A DNA stretch of 16,530 nucleotides, from NCBI GenBank assembly GCA_900765705.1, contig CAAFSR010000199.1, positions 1 to 16,530 of the forward strand, in the 5' to 3' direction. Source of the DNA: an uncultured Faecalibacterium sp. (GTDB lineage Bacteria > Bacillota > Clostridia > Oscillospirales > Ruminococcaceae). Each line of letters begins with the position of its first letter. Position 1 is the first letter of the stretch. A program made the position numbers and the translations under genes. Shown one piece after another: positions 7,361 to 14,599 of the stretch. The notes beneath the pieces were generated by a model, which searched no databases, was not told the origin of the DNA, and was given only the letters and a program-made list of their open reading frames with translations.

Positions 7361-7852
7361 TTATTCAAAGAACATGGCAACGTAGGTGTTGCCCTCGTAG
7401 GTAGCTACAGCGATACCGTACTTGGTAACATTCTGGGGGATCGAAGACTTCAGCCGTGCCTTCAGGGTAGCCTCGCTGAACTGGCTTTCCGGGATGGAGA
7501 AACCAACGTAACGGTTCTCATTATAGATCTTCTCAAGCTCGAATATGTCGATGCCGGTAACGCGGCTCATTTCGAGTGCAAAAGCCAGCTGACTGGGGAA
7601 TGCGCCTTTTTTGTAGGCAAGCGCAGGCTCCAGACCATTCTTGGCGGCATTTTCCATCTTGCTGTCAAGCTTCAGTTCCTTCAGAGCGGGAACTTCGTCA
7701 GCCAGCTTTTCGATCGTGGAAACGGCGACAGCCTTCTTTTCCGGCTGCTCCACAACTTCCAGCTTCTCACGGACAGAGCCACAGGCGGTAAATATGGCGA
7801 GTGCCATCACTGCGACCAGCAGGGAAGCGGCAAGTCGCTTGAACTGTTTCAT
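7361..7852 (-). CDS. Small putative lipoprotein of unknown function
   Basis: A 163-residue protein. The first 24 residues form a lipoprotein signal peptide: basic start MKQFKR, hydrophobic stretch LAASLLVAVMALAIF, then FTAC with the probable lipidated Cys24, so the mature protein should be anchored to the outer face of the membrane. The rest (about 25-163) is soluble, lysine- and glutamate-rich, and ends in YGIAVATYEGNTYVAMFFE, a likely terminal beta hairpin. I do not recognise a family. AGGAGG lies 9 nt before the ATG at 7852. It has its own promoter and terminator, so it is monocistronic between the glg and atp operons. Its codons look slightly less GC-rich than those of its neighbours. Confidence 0.85.
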   Translation of the reverse strand: MKQFKRLAASLLVAVMALAIFTACGSVREKLEVVEQPEKKAVAVSTIEKLADEVPALKELKLDSKMENAAKNGLEPALAYKKGAFPSQLAFALEMSRVTGIDIFELEKIYNENRYVGFSIPESQFSEATLKARLKSSIPQNVTKYGIAVATYEGNTYVAMFFE

Positions 7853-7897
7853 GATGATCTTCCTCCTGTTTTTGGGTGAATGGATTATCTTGACTCC

Positions 7898-7925
7898 AGT
7901 GTAACTTACTTTGCGGATTTGTCAA
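7898..7925 (-). promoter_or_regulatory. Promoter of the lipoprotein gene, flanked by a 9-bp inverted repeat
   Basis: On the minus strand a perfect -35 TTGACA (7925-7920) is followed after 16 nt by TACACT (7903-7898, four of six consensus positions). Transcription would start near 7891, about 38 nt before the ATG. TATCTTGAC (7886-7894) and GTCAAGATA (7921-7929) form a perfect 9-bp inverted repeat, one arm over the -35 box and the other over the expected start site, which would suit an operator or DNA-looping repressor. Confidence 0.65.
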
Positions 7926-7941
7926 GATAGCATTTTACCCC

Positions 7942-7971
7942 AAAAAAAGCCCGGCCCTTTTGGGACCGGGC
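7942..7971 (-). terminator. Rho-independent terminator of the glg operon
   Basis: On the minus strand GCCCGG-T-CCC (7971-7962) pairs with GGG-CCGGGC (7957-7949) around an AAAA loop, with one bulged T, and is followed by seven T residues (7948-7942). It starts 26 nt after the glgA stop and lies just upstream of the lipoprotein promoter. Confidence 0.9.
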
Positions 7972-7997
7972 AAATCGCCTAAGTAGAAAAGCGGTTT

Positions 7998-9416
7998 TTA
8001 CCAGAGGTTTGCGGTCTCGTTGTACAGACCCTCGTAGCTCTTGGCGGAAACGTCCCAGCTGAAATCGCACTCCATGCAGTGACGCACGAGGTTCTTCCAG
8101 TTCTCCTTGTTGTTGTAGGCATCCTGTGCGTTGCAGCAGGCCACATACAGCTCGTGGGCGTTGTAGCCGGCAAAGGTAAAGCCGTTGCCGTCACCCATAG
8201 TGCTGTCGTGGATGGAGTCGCGCAGGCCGCCGGTCTCGCGGACGATGGGAGGGGTGCCGTAGCGGCAGGCCACCATCTGTGCCAGACCGCAGGGCTCGCT
8301 CTTGGAGGGCATGATGAAGGCGTCTGCACCGGCGTAGATCTCCTGCGAGAGCTTGGGCTCAAAGCCGATATAGGTACCCACGCGGCCCGGGTGACGGGCG
8401 CACAGGTCGGAGAAGAAATTCTCGTACTGGCTCTCGCCGCTGCCCAGAATGACCAGCTGGATGCCGCGGTCCACCAGACCGTCAGCGATGCTCTGCACCA
8501 GATCAAAGCCCTTCATGCCCACCATGCGGCTGACCATGCCAAAGACGGGGCTGCCGTCCTTGGCCAGACCAAACTTGTCCTGCAGGGCCTCCTTGCACTT
8601 GGCCTTGCCGGTCTCAAAGGTCTTGATGCTGTAGTTGGCGGGGATGTTCTTGTCGGTAGCGGGGTCGTTGGCGTCCATGTCGATGCCGTTCAGGATGCCG
8701 CACAGCTTATACTGCTTCTCGCGCAGCAGAGCGTCCAGACCGTAGCTGAACCACGGATCAAGGATCTCCTGTGCGTAGGTGGGGCTGACGGTGGTGATCT
8801 TGTCGGCGGTCTCGAAAGCGCCCTTCATGAAGTTGGCGCAGCCGTCGTACTCCACGATATGCTGGTCCCGGTGGCCGATGCCGCAGGTGTCCTCCAGAAT
8901 ATCGGTGCCGTACTTGCCCTGATAGGCAATGTTGTGGATGGTGAACACGGTCTTGATGCGGTTGAACTTGTCCAGATGACGATAGTACAGGTTCAGGTAT
9001 ACCGGCACCAGAGCGGTCTGCCAGTCGTTGCAGTTGATGATATCGGGGGTAAAGTCGATGTAGAACAAGGTCTCCAGCACTGCGCGGGAGAAGAAGGCGA
9101 AGCGCTCGCCATCATCGTAGAAGCCGTACAGGCCGCGGCGCTTGAAATAATACTCGTTGTCCAGGAAGTAGTAGGTCACGCCGTCCACATCGGCCTTGAA
9201 CAGGCCGCAGTACTGGCTGCGCCAGCCCACAGGCACGGAATAATTGGTAACGTACTCCAGCTTATCGCGGAACTTCAAATCGCCGTACAGGGGCATGATG
9301 ACGCGTGCGTCCACGCCGTCCTTGACCAGTGCCTTGGGCAGGGCGCCTGCCACGTCGGCCAGACCGCCGGACTTGGCAAAGGGATTGGCTTCTGAAGCAG
9401 CATACAGGATCTTCAT
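7998..9416 (-). CDS. glgA: Glycogen synthase (ADP-glucose, GT5)
   Basis: A 472-residue glycosyltransferase of normal length. It transfers glucose from ADP-glucose to the non-reducing end of an alpha-1,4-glucan. The start MKILYAASEANPFAKSGGLADV gives the K-x-G-G-L motif (K15-L19) that binds the ADP-glucose phosphates. HNIAYQG is at 161-167, ILNGID at 241-246, SRMVGMKGFDL at 296-306 with the conserved Arg297 and Lys302, and the nucleotide-site motif SKSEPCGLAQ at 371-380. The open frame runs 40 codons further upstream, but the ATG at 9416 is chosen because the N-terminus fits the family and AGGAG lies 8 nt before it. It is the last gene of the glg operon, 165 nt after glgD, the longest gap in that operon. 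Confidence 0.98.
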   Translation of the reverse strand: MKILYAASEANPFAKSGGLADVAGALPKALVKDGVDARVIMPLYGDLKFRDKLEYVTNYSVPVGWRSQYCGLFKADVDGVTYYFLDNEYYFKRRGLYGFYDDGERFAFFSRAVLETLFYIDFTPDIINCNDWQTALVPVYLNLYYRHLDKFNRIKTVFTIHNIAYQGKYGTDILEDTCGIGHRDQHIVEYDGCANFMKGAFETADKITTVSPTYAQEILDPWFSYGLDALLREKQYKLCGILNGIDMDANDPATDKNIPANYSIKTFETGKAKCKEALQDKFGLAKDGSPVFGMVSRMVGMKGFDLVQSIADGLVDRGIQLVILGSGESQYENFFSDLCARHPGRVGTYIGFEPKLSQEIYAGADAFIMPSKSEPCGLAQMVACRYGTPPIVRETGGLRDSIHDSTMGDGNGFTFAGYNAHELYVACCNAQDAYNNKENWKNLVRHCMECDFSWDVSAKSYEGLYNETANLW

Positions 9417-9502
9417 AGGATTCGCTCCTTCCATGATACAGGCAGATGTTCGCGCTCCCCGCCGCCATGACAGACGGCACGAACCTTGCATACAAAAGAG
9501 CA

Positions 9503-9565
9503 GGCGGGGGCACACAGGTGCCCCCGCCCCTCTCAAGAGGGGCTACCGGGGAGGAAGCCGCCCCT
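9503..9565. repeat. GC-rich double-hairpin element between glgD and glgA
   Basis: A perfect 11-bp stem (9503-9513 with 9518-9528, 4-nt loop) is immediately followed by a 7-bp stem (9526-9532 with 9537-9543, loop TCAA) that shares bases with it, and AGGGGC (9538-9543) can instead pair with GCCCCT (9560-9565). The block lies in the 165-nt gap between glgD and glgA and is bounded by TTGCAT at 9486-9491 and 9573-9578. There is no T tract beside the stems, so it is not a clear terminator. It looks like a dispersed intergenic repeat (REP- or MITE-like) or an mRNA-stability or attenuation element for glgA; one copy alone cannot decide. Confidence 0.5.
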
Positions 9566-9581
9566 ATGGATATTGCATCGA

Positions 9582-10709
9582 TCAGACGGTGTGATTCTTC
9601 TGAACGTAGACCGGGAAGCTCTCGGTGCCGGACAGCTTCTTGCCGGCGGTGATCTTCACGTTCTTATCGGTAACAACGCAGTCCAGCTCCACATTGGGCT
9701 CGACCACGGTATCCTGCATCAGGACACAGTTCTTGACCACAGCGCCCTTCTTGACCTTGACGCCGCGGAAGAGCACACAGTTCTCCACAGTGCCCTCGAT
9801 GACGCAGCCATCGGCCAGAATGGAATCCACGACCTTGGAGCCGGTGACGTAACGGGTGGGGTTATCGTCACGGATCTTGGTGTAGATGGGGCTGCCCTTG
9901 GGGAACAGCGCTTCCAGATTGCGGTCATCGATCAGCTTCAGGTTCTCATCGAAGTAGCTCTTCATGTCGCAGACATGGGCCACATAGCCGGTGTACTCCA
10001 GCGCATGGATGTTCAGAATGTTGACATTGTGGGCAAGAATGTCGCGCTCGAAGTAGATCAGGCCGCGGGCGGTAGCGTCCTTGACCAGCTTGATCAGGGT
10101 CTCGCGCTCCAGCACATAGATGTTCAGATCCAGATTCTGCACGCCGGAGCGGTAGTCGTTGAACAGCAGCTCGGTCACGCGGCCCTCGGAATCGATGGTC
10201 AGGGTGTAGTTGTCGTTTTTGCGGCCCTCGGGGATCTCGGTCTTCTGGTAAGCCACAGTCACGTCGGCACCGCTGGCCTGATGGGCAGCCAGCAGGGCGT
10301 TGAAGTCGTAGTTGATGGCGATGTTGGCATCGCTCATGACCACATACTTCTCCTTCTGGTGCTCAAGGAAGTCCAGAATGGAGCCCAGAGCCTCCACGCG
10401 GCCGGAGTAGATGCGCACGCCCTTTTCCGCAAAGGGAGGCACGATGTTCAGGCCGCCGTGACGGCGGGCCATATCCCACTCGCGGCCGGTGCCCAGATGG
10501 TCCATCAGGGAGTGGTAGTTTTTACGCACCACGATGGAAACGTTGGAAACGCCGCAGTTGGCCATGCTGGACAGCACAAAGTCTACCATGCGGTAACGGC
10601 CCGCAAAGGGGATCGAGGCCATAGCGCGCTCGGTCACCAGCTCGGGAACGGTATTGTCATAGCTGTTGGGGAAAATGATACCCAACGCATTGGTGTTCTG
10701 TCTCAGCAT
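9582..10709 (-). CDS. glgD: GlgD, regulatory (non-catalytic) subunit of glucose-1-phosphate adenylyltransferase
   Basis: A 375-residue paralogue of GlgC. The family forms GlgC/GlgD hetero-oligomers in Firmicutes, where GlgD lacks or nearly lacks activity and raises that of GlgC. The sequence agrees: the nucleotide-binding G-G-R-G-S-R-L loop of GlgC is replaced by MLRQNTNALGIIFPNSYDN, and the S-G-D-Q catalytic Asp motif by MSDANIAI at about 125-132. The nucleotidyltransferase-like fold (about 1-250) and a left-handed beta-helix of hexapeptide repeats (about 280-365, with VVDSILADGCVIEGTVENCVLF) remain. The ATG at 10709 overlaps the end of glgC by 7 nt, implying coupled synthesis of the two partners. 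Confidence 0.95.
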   Translation of the reverse strand: MLRQNTNALGIIFPNSYDNTVPELVTERAMASIPFAGRYRMVDFVLSSMANCGVSNVSIVVRKNYHSLMDHLGTGREWDMARRHGGLNIVPPFAEKGVRIYSGRVEALGSILDFLEHQKEKYVVMSDANIAINYDFNALLAAHQASGADVTVAYQKTEIPEGRKNDNYTLTIDSEGRVTELLFNDYRSGVQNLDLNIYVLERETLIKLVKDATARGLIYFERDILAHNVNILNIHALEYTGYVAHVCDMKSYFDENLKLIDDRNLEALFPKGSPIYTKIRDDNPTRYVTGSKVVDSILADGCVIEGTVENCVLFRGVKVKKGAVVKNCVLMQDTVVEPNVELDCVVTDKNVKITAGKKLSGTESFPVYVQKNHTV

Positions 10710-11896
10710 ACTTCCACACCCTCCTTGACGGATTCAAACACTTTTGCGCCCTCCTTGACGGTAGCGCCTGCACCGATGGTCAGACCGGTGCCCACGTGGG
10801 CGATAGCGCCCTCGCCGCCGATTTTGGCACCTGCGCCCACAACAACGTCCTCAGCAAGGATGCAGCGCTTGACCACGGCACCTGCCTTGACCACGACACC
10901 GTCCATCAGCACGGCATCCTCAACGGTAGCGCCCTCTTCCACAACGACGCCTGCGCTCAGCACAGAGTGCTTGACGTTGCCGTAGATCTTGCAGCCCTCG
11001 GTAACAAGGGAGTCCTGCACAACGGCGCGCTCGCCGATCTTCTGGGCGGGCAGCACGGGGTTGCGGCTGTAGATCTTCCAAGTCTTATCAAAGATATCGA
11101 TGCCGGAGTTCTCGGGGTCCAGCACCTCCATGTTGGCCTCCCACAGGCTGTCGATGGTGCCGACGTCACGCCAGTAGCCGGCAAAGCGGTAGGCGTACAT
11201 CTTGCGGCCGTCGCGCAGCAGGGCGGGGATGATGTTCATGCCAAAGTCGTTCTTGGACTCGGGGTCGGCCTCGTCCTCGATCAGATACTTCTTGAGCACA
11301 TCCCAGTTGAAGATGTAGATGCCCATGGAAGCCAGATTGGACTTGGGTACAGGGGGCTTTTCCTGGAACTCGGTGATGCGGTCGGTCTCGTCGGCCACCA
11401 TCAGGCCGAAGCGGGAAGCTTCCTTCCAGTCCACTTCCATAACGGCCACAGAGAACTCTGCGCCCTTTTCCTTGTGGAAGCGCAGGAAGTCGGCGTAGTC
11501 CTGCTTGCAGATCTGGTCACCGGACAGGATGATGACGTACTCGGGATCATAGCTGTCGATGAAACCGATGTTCTGGTAGATGGCGTTTGCAGTGCCCTTG
11601 TACCAGTCGGTGCCGTTTGCCTGCTCATACGGGGGCAGGGTGTGCACGCCGCCGTGCAGACGGTCCAGATCCCAAGGCTGACCGTTGCCGATGTACTCGT
11701 TCAGCTTCTGGGGCTGGTACTGCGTTGCGATGCCGACCGTGTCGATATCGGAGTTGACGCAGTTGGACAGCGGGAAGTCCACGATGCGGTACTTGCCGCC
11801 GAAGGACACCGCAGGTTTTGCCGTCTTTTGTGTCAGCGCGTACAAGCGCGAGCCACGTCCACCGGCAAGGATCATTGCCACGATTTCTTTTGCCAT
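10703..11896 (-). CDS. glgC: Glucose-1-phosphate adenylyltransferase (ADP-glucose pyrophosphorylase), catalytic subunit
   Basis: A 397-residue enzyme that makes ADP-glucose and pyrophosphate from ATP and glucose-1-phosphate, the committed step of glycogen synthesis. The nucleotide loop is AGGRGSRL at 11-18 and KPAV at 27-30 follows. The catalytic Asp is D127 in SGDQ, and the glucose-1-phosphate Lys is K180 in FQEKP, corresponding to E. coli Asp142 and Lys195. A C-terminal left-handed beta-helix begins around 290 with many V-V-x-x-G-A hexapeptides. The ATG at 11896 has GGGGAG 9 nt upstream. It follows glgB after 86 nt and overlaps glgD by 7 nt. Confidence 0.98.
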   Translation of the reverse strand: MAKEIVAMILAGGRGSRLYALTQKTAKPAVSFGGKYRIVDFPLSNCVNSDIDTVGIATQYQPQKLNEYIGNGQPWDLDRLHGGVHTLPPYEQANGTDWYKGTANAIYQNIGFIDSYDPEYVIILSGDQICKQDYADFLRFHKEKGAEFSVAVMEVDWKEASRFGLMVADETDRITEFQEKPPVPKSNLASMGIYIFNWDVLKKYLIEDEADPESKNDFGMNIIPALLRDGRKMYAYRFAGYWRDVGTIDSLWEANMEVLDPENSGIDIFDKTWKIYSRNPVLPAQKIGERAVVQDSLVTEGCKIYGNVKHSVLSAGVVVEEGATVEDAVLMDGVVVKAGAVVKRCILAEDVVVGAGAKIGGEGAIAHVGTGLTIGAGATVKEGAKVFESVKEGVEVC

Positions 11897-11916
11897 AGCT
11901 TTATTCTCCCCTTTAG

Positions 11917-11943
11917 CATTTCCTTTTTGGAAATGATAGTCAA
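11917..11943 (-). promoter_or_regulatory. Small hairpin and -35-like box between glgB and glgC
   Basis: In the 86-nt glgB-glgC gap a perfect 7-bp inverted repeat (CATTTCC at 11917-11923, GGAAATG at 11929-11935, 5-nt spacer) follows a TTGACT box (11943-11938, minus strand). No acceptable -10 box is found at the right distance, so an internal promoter is doubtful. The stem could be an mRNA-processing or stability element that sets glgCDA levels apart from glgB, or a protein site. Confidence 0.3.
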
Positions 11944-11982
11944 CAGATCAGAATGTTCGTGCGTGCATCCGTGTGGGCATCC

Positions 11983-14265
11983 TTATTCCTTGGGTGCTTT
12001 TGCTTTGCGGGTGCGCTTTGCGGGTGTGGTTTCTGCTTCGGTCTCAGTTTTTGCTTTTGCCGCGGTCTTTGCCTTGGCGGCGGTTTTCTTTACCGGCTTT
12101 TCCGCTGCGGCTTCGGGCTTTGCCTTGGCCTTTGCGGCGGTCTTTTTGGCTTTATCCGGTTTTTCATCCGCCGTGTCGGCGGCCTTGGCCTTGCGGGTGC
12201 GGGTCTTTTTTACCGGCTTGTCGGCGTCCGGCTCGGCCTTGGCCTTGCGGGTCGTCTTTTTTACCGTTTTCTCCACGGCGTCCTTGACGGAAGCCTTTTT
12301 GGAGGCGGTCTTTTTTACCGGTTTCTCCGCGCTGTCCGCTGCTGCCTTGCGGGTGCGCTTTGCGGGTACCTCAAAGTACAAGGTGCTCATGGGCGGCAGG
12401 GTGATGGTAATGCTCTGCTCAAAGCCGTGCTGCGGCTTTTTGTGGGTGCGCACCGGCTTGTTGTGCACGGTGCCGGTGCCACCGAAGGCGGCATCATCGC
12501 TGTTCAGGATCTCCTTGTAGGTACCGGCCACCGGTGCGCCGAGGGTGTAGCCTTCGCGCAGGACGGGGTTGAAGTTGCAGACGATAAGGATCTGCTTGCC
12601 GGCGGTATCCTTGCGCAGGAAGGCGATAACGCTCTGCTGCGAGTCGTCCGGCACGATCCACTGGAAGCCCTCCCAGCTGTAATCCACCTGCCAGAAGGCG
12701 GGGTGCTCTTTGTAGAATGCGTTCAGGGTACGGACGTAATTTTGCAGCGCGGCGTGCTTGTCGTAGTCCAGCAGCATCCAGTCCAGCTGCTTTGCCTCAT
12801 TCCACTCGGCGAACTGGCCGAACTCCTGTCCCATGAACAGCAGCTTTTTGCCCGGGTGAGCCATCATGTAGCCGAAGAAGGTGCGCAGGTTATCGAATTT
12901 TGCCTCGTACTCGCCGGGCATCTTGTTCAGCAGGCTGCCCTTGCCGTGCACCACCTCATCGTGGCTGATGGGCAGCACAAAGTTTTCGCTGAAGGCGTAG
13001 AAGAAGCTGAAGGTCACCTTGTTGTGGTTGCCGGCGCGGAACAGGGGGTCGGTCTTCATGTAGCTGAGCATATCGTTCATCCAGCCCATGTTCCACTTGA
13101 AGTTGAAGCCCAGACCGCCGTCCGAAGCGGGCTTTGTGACCATGGGCCACGCGGTGGACTCCTCAGCGATCATGTACTTGTGGGGGTGGCGGCCCAGCAC
13201 GGTGTTGTTCAGCTTGCGCAGGAAGGCGATGGCTTCCAGATTTTCCTTGCCGCCGTCCTTGTTGGGCTCCCATTCGCCCTGCTTGCGGTTGTAGTCCAGA
13301 TACAGCATGGAGGCCACGGCGTCCACGCGCAGACCATCGATGTGGTACTGCTCCAGCCAGTACAGTGCGCTGGAAATAAGGAAGCTCTGCACCTCGTTGC
13401 GGCCGAAGTCGAACACCATGGTGCCCCACTCCTTGTGCTCGCCGCGCTTGGGGTTGGGGTCCTCATAGCAGGCCTCGCCGTCAAAGTTGTACAGGCCGAA
13501 CTGATCCTTGGGGAAGTGGGCGGGCACCCAGTCCATGATCACACCGATCCCGGCGGCGTGCATCTTATCCACAAAGGCCATAAAGTCCTTGGGGGTGCCG
13601 TAGCGGCTGGTGGGTGCAAAATAGCCGGTGACCTGATAGCCCCAGCTGCCGTCAAACGGATATTCCATCACCGGCAGCAGCTCTACATGGGTGTAGCCCA
13701 TATCCTTGATGTACGGGATCAGCTCGTCCGCCAGCTCGGAGTAGTTGTAGGGCTTGCCGCCCTCCTTCAGCTTCCAGCTGCCGGCGTGCATCTCGTAGAT
13801 GTTCATCGGGCCGTTGATCACGTCCGCCTTTTTCTGCGCAGCCTGCCATGCATCATCGTGCCAGGCAAAGCCGGAGATATCGTAGACCTTGCTGCCGTTG
13901 GACGGCCGGGTCTCGGCGTGGAAGGCGTAAGGATCGGCCTTGTAGACAAGGTCGCCTGCACGGGTAGTCACGCAATATTTATAAACATCGTATTCCTTCA
14001 TGCCGGGAATGAACAATTCCCAGATGGAGTCGCCATCCACCTTGCGCATGGGATGGCTGCCGGGTTTCCAGCTGTTGAAGTCGCCCACCACACTGATGGC
14101 TGCGGCGTGCGGTGCCCATACGCGGAACACGACGCCGGTTTCCCCGACCCGCGTTTCCAGATGCGCGCCGAAGTAGCGGTAAGCCTCGCAGTTGTTGCCC
14201 TGCTTGAACAGGTACACCGGCAGATCTGATGTATTGCTCTGAATCTTTTCTTCGGTCGGTTTCAT
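11983..14265 (-). CDS. glgB: 1,4-alpha-glucan branching enzyme with a lysine/alanine-rich C-terminal tail
   Basis: A 760-residue GH13 enzyme that cuts alpha-1,4 chains and reattaches them through alpha-1,6 bonds. A CBM48 beta-sandwich lies at about 30-125, the (beta/alpha)8 barrel at about 150-520, and the all-beta C domain ends at about 634 with STLYFEVP. Catalytic residues are nucleophile D315 (GLRVDAV), acid E368 (IAEEST) and D436 (SHDEVVHGKGS). Normal homologues end near here. This protein continues with residues 635-760 (DNA 11986-12363), rich in Lys, Ala, Thr and Pro, with repeated PVKKT and TRKAKA units, like histone H1 or HupB tails. The tail begins and ends with the same PAKRTRKA unit. 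The ATG at 14265 has GGAGGAG 6 nt upstream. It is first in the glg operon. Confidence 0.97.
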   Translation of the reverse strand: MKPTEEKIQSNTSDLPVYLFKQGNNCEAYRYFGAHLETRVGETGVVFRVWAPHAAAISVVGDFNSWKPGSHPMRKVDGDSIWELFIPGMKEYDVYKYCVTTRAGDLVYKADPYAFHAETRPSNGSKVYDISGFAWHDDAWQAAQKKADVINGPMNIYEMHAGSWKLKEGGKPYNYSELADELIPYIKDMGYTHVELLPVMEYPFDGSWGYQVTGYFAPTSRYGTPKDFMAFVDKMHAAGIGVIMDWVPAHFPKDQFGLYNFDGEACYEDPNPKRGEHKEWGTMVFDFGRNEVQSFLISSALYWLEQYHIDGLRVDAVASMLYLDYNRKQGEWEPNKDGGKENLEAIAFLRKLNNTVLGRHPHKYMIAEESTAWPMVTKPASDGGLGFNFKWNMGWMNDMLSYMKTDPLFRAGNHNKVTFSFFYAFSENFVLPISHDEVVHGKGSLLNKMPGEYEAKFDNLRTFFGYMMAHPGKKLLFMGQEFGQFAEWNEAKQLDWMLLDYDKHAALQNYVRTLNAFYKEHPAFWQVDYSWEGFQWIVPDDSQQSVIAFLRKDTAGKQILIVCNFNPVLREGYTLGAPVAGTYKEILNSDDAAFGGTGTVHNKPVRTHKKPQHGFEQSITITLPPMSTLYFEVPAKRTRKAAADSAEKPVKKTASKKASVKDAVEKTVKKTTRKAKAEPDADKPVKKTRTRKAKAADTADEKPDKAKKTAAKAKAKPEAAAEKPVKKTAAKAKTAAKAKTETEAETTPAKRTRKAKAPKE
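12005..12367. repeat. Low-complexity repeat tract encoding the GlgB tail
   Basis: A 21-nt direct repeat (12005-12025 and 12347-12367) encodes the AKRTRKA unit at both ends of the tail. Between them T-rich units with the core TTTACCG recur at 12089-12095, 12210-12216, 12261-12267 and 12314-12320 and encode the VKK cores. The reading frame stays open throughout, so the tract probably grew by in-frame duplication and may vary in length between strains. Confidence 0.75.
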
Positions 14266-14322
14266 AGACTGCTCCTCCCCGTGCGGAAGCCCAAAACGGC
14301 ATCCGCAGCTTTTTACTCTTTT

Positions 14323-14351
14323 ATATTAAAAGGTTTTGACCAGTTTTGCAA
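14323..14351 (-). promoter_or_regulatory. Probable promoter of the glg operon
   Basis: On the minus strand TTGCAA (14351-14346) and TAATAT (14328-14323) are spaced by 17 nt, each with four of six consensus positions, inside an AT-rich stretch. Transcription would begin near 14316, about 50 nt before glgB. The match is moderate. The rest of the gap up to the terminator at 14544 (about 190 nt) is AT-rich and shows no gene or convincing RNA structure. Confidence 0.5.
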
Positions 14352-14538
14352 GACTTTTTGTCCAAAAACCAAATAAAAGTACCACAAATTTTCTTGCTTT
14401 CTCTGTATGTTGTGGGCATACCATCCAAAATTCGCAGCTCAACATCGTGTAAACTGCTCAGTTGACAAACGGTTGTTACAAAAGGGTTGCAAAAAAACAG
14501 GGGGAGAGCTTCAGTCGAGCCGCCTTTCGGTGAAAACA

Positions 14539-14572
14539 AAAAACCGGAGCACCTGCGGGTGCTCCGGTTTTT
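14539..14572. terminator. Bidirectional Rho-independent terminator after the G5/3D gene
   Basis: A perfect 10-bp GC stem (14544-14553 with 14558-14567, 4-nt loop) is flanked by five A residues on the left and five T residues on the right, which extend the stem to 15 bp. On the minus strand the T tract follows the stem 28 nt past the G5/3D stop codon; the symmetry would also stop plus-strand transcription. Confidence 0.92.
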
Positions 14573-14599
14573 CAGTGGTTATTGTTATTTGCTTACTTC

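Noticed and set aside
9417..9536. Upstream extension of GlgA by 40 residues
   Set aside because: It would read through the hairpin element, it lacks family similarity, and the ATG at 9416 has AGGAG at ideal distance.
12363..12370. Frameshift at the junction of the GlgB core and tail
   Set aside because: The tail keeps a coherent repeated Lys/Ala/Pro pattern in the same frame down to the stop, and its repeats are in phase, so it reads as genuine coding sequence.
11953..14229. Plus-strand open frame of more than 750 codons antisense to glgB
   Set aside because: It mirrors glgB almost end to end. Its N-terminus is Gly/Phe/Cys-rich because it is the complement of the Lys/Ala tail. There is no start signal and no domain.
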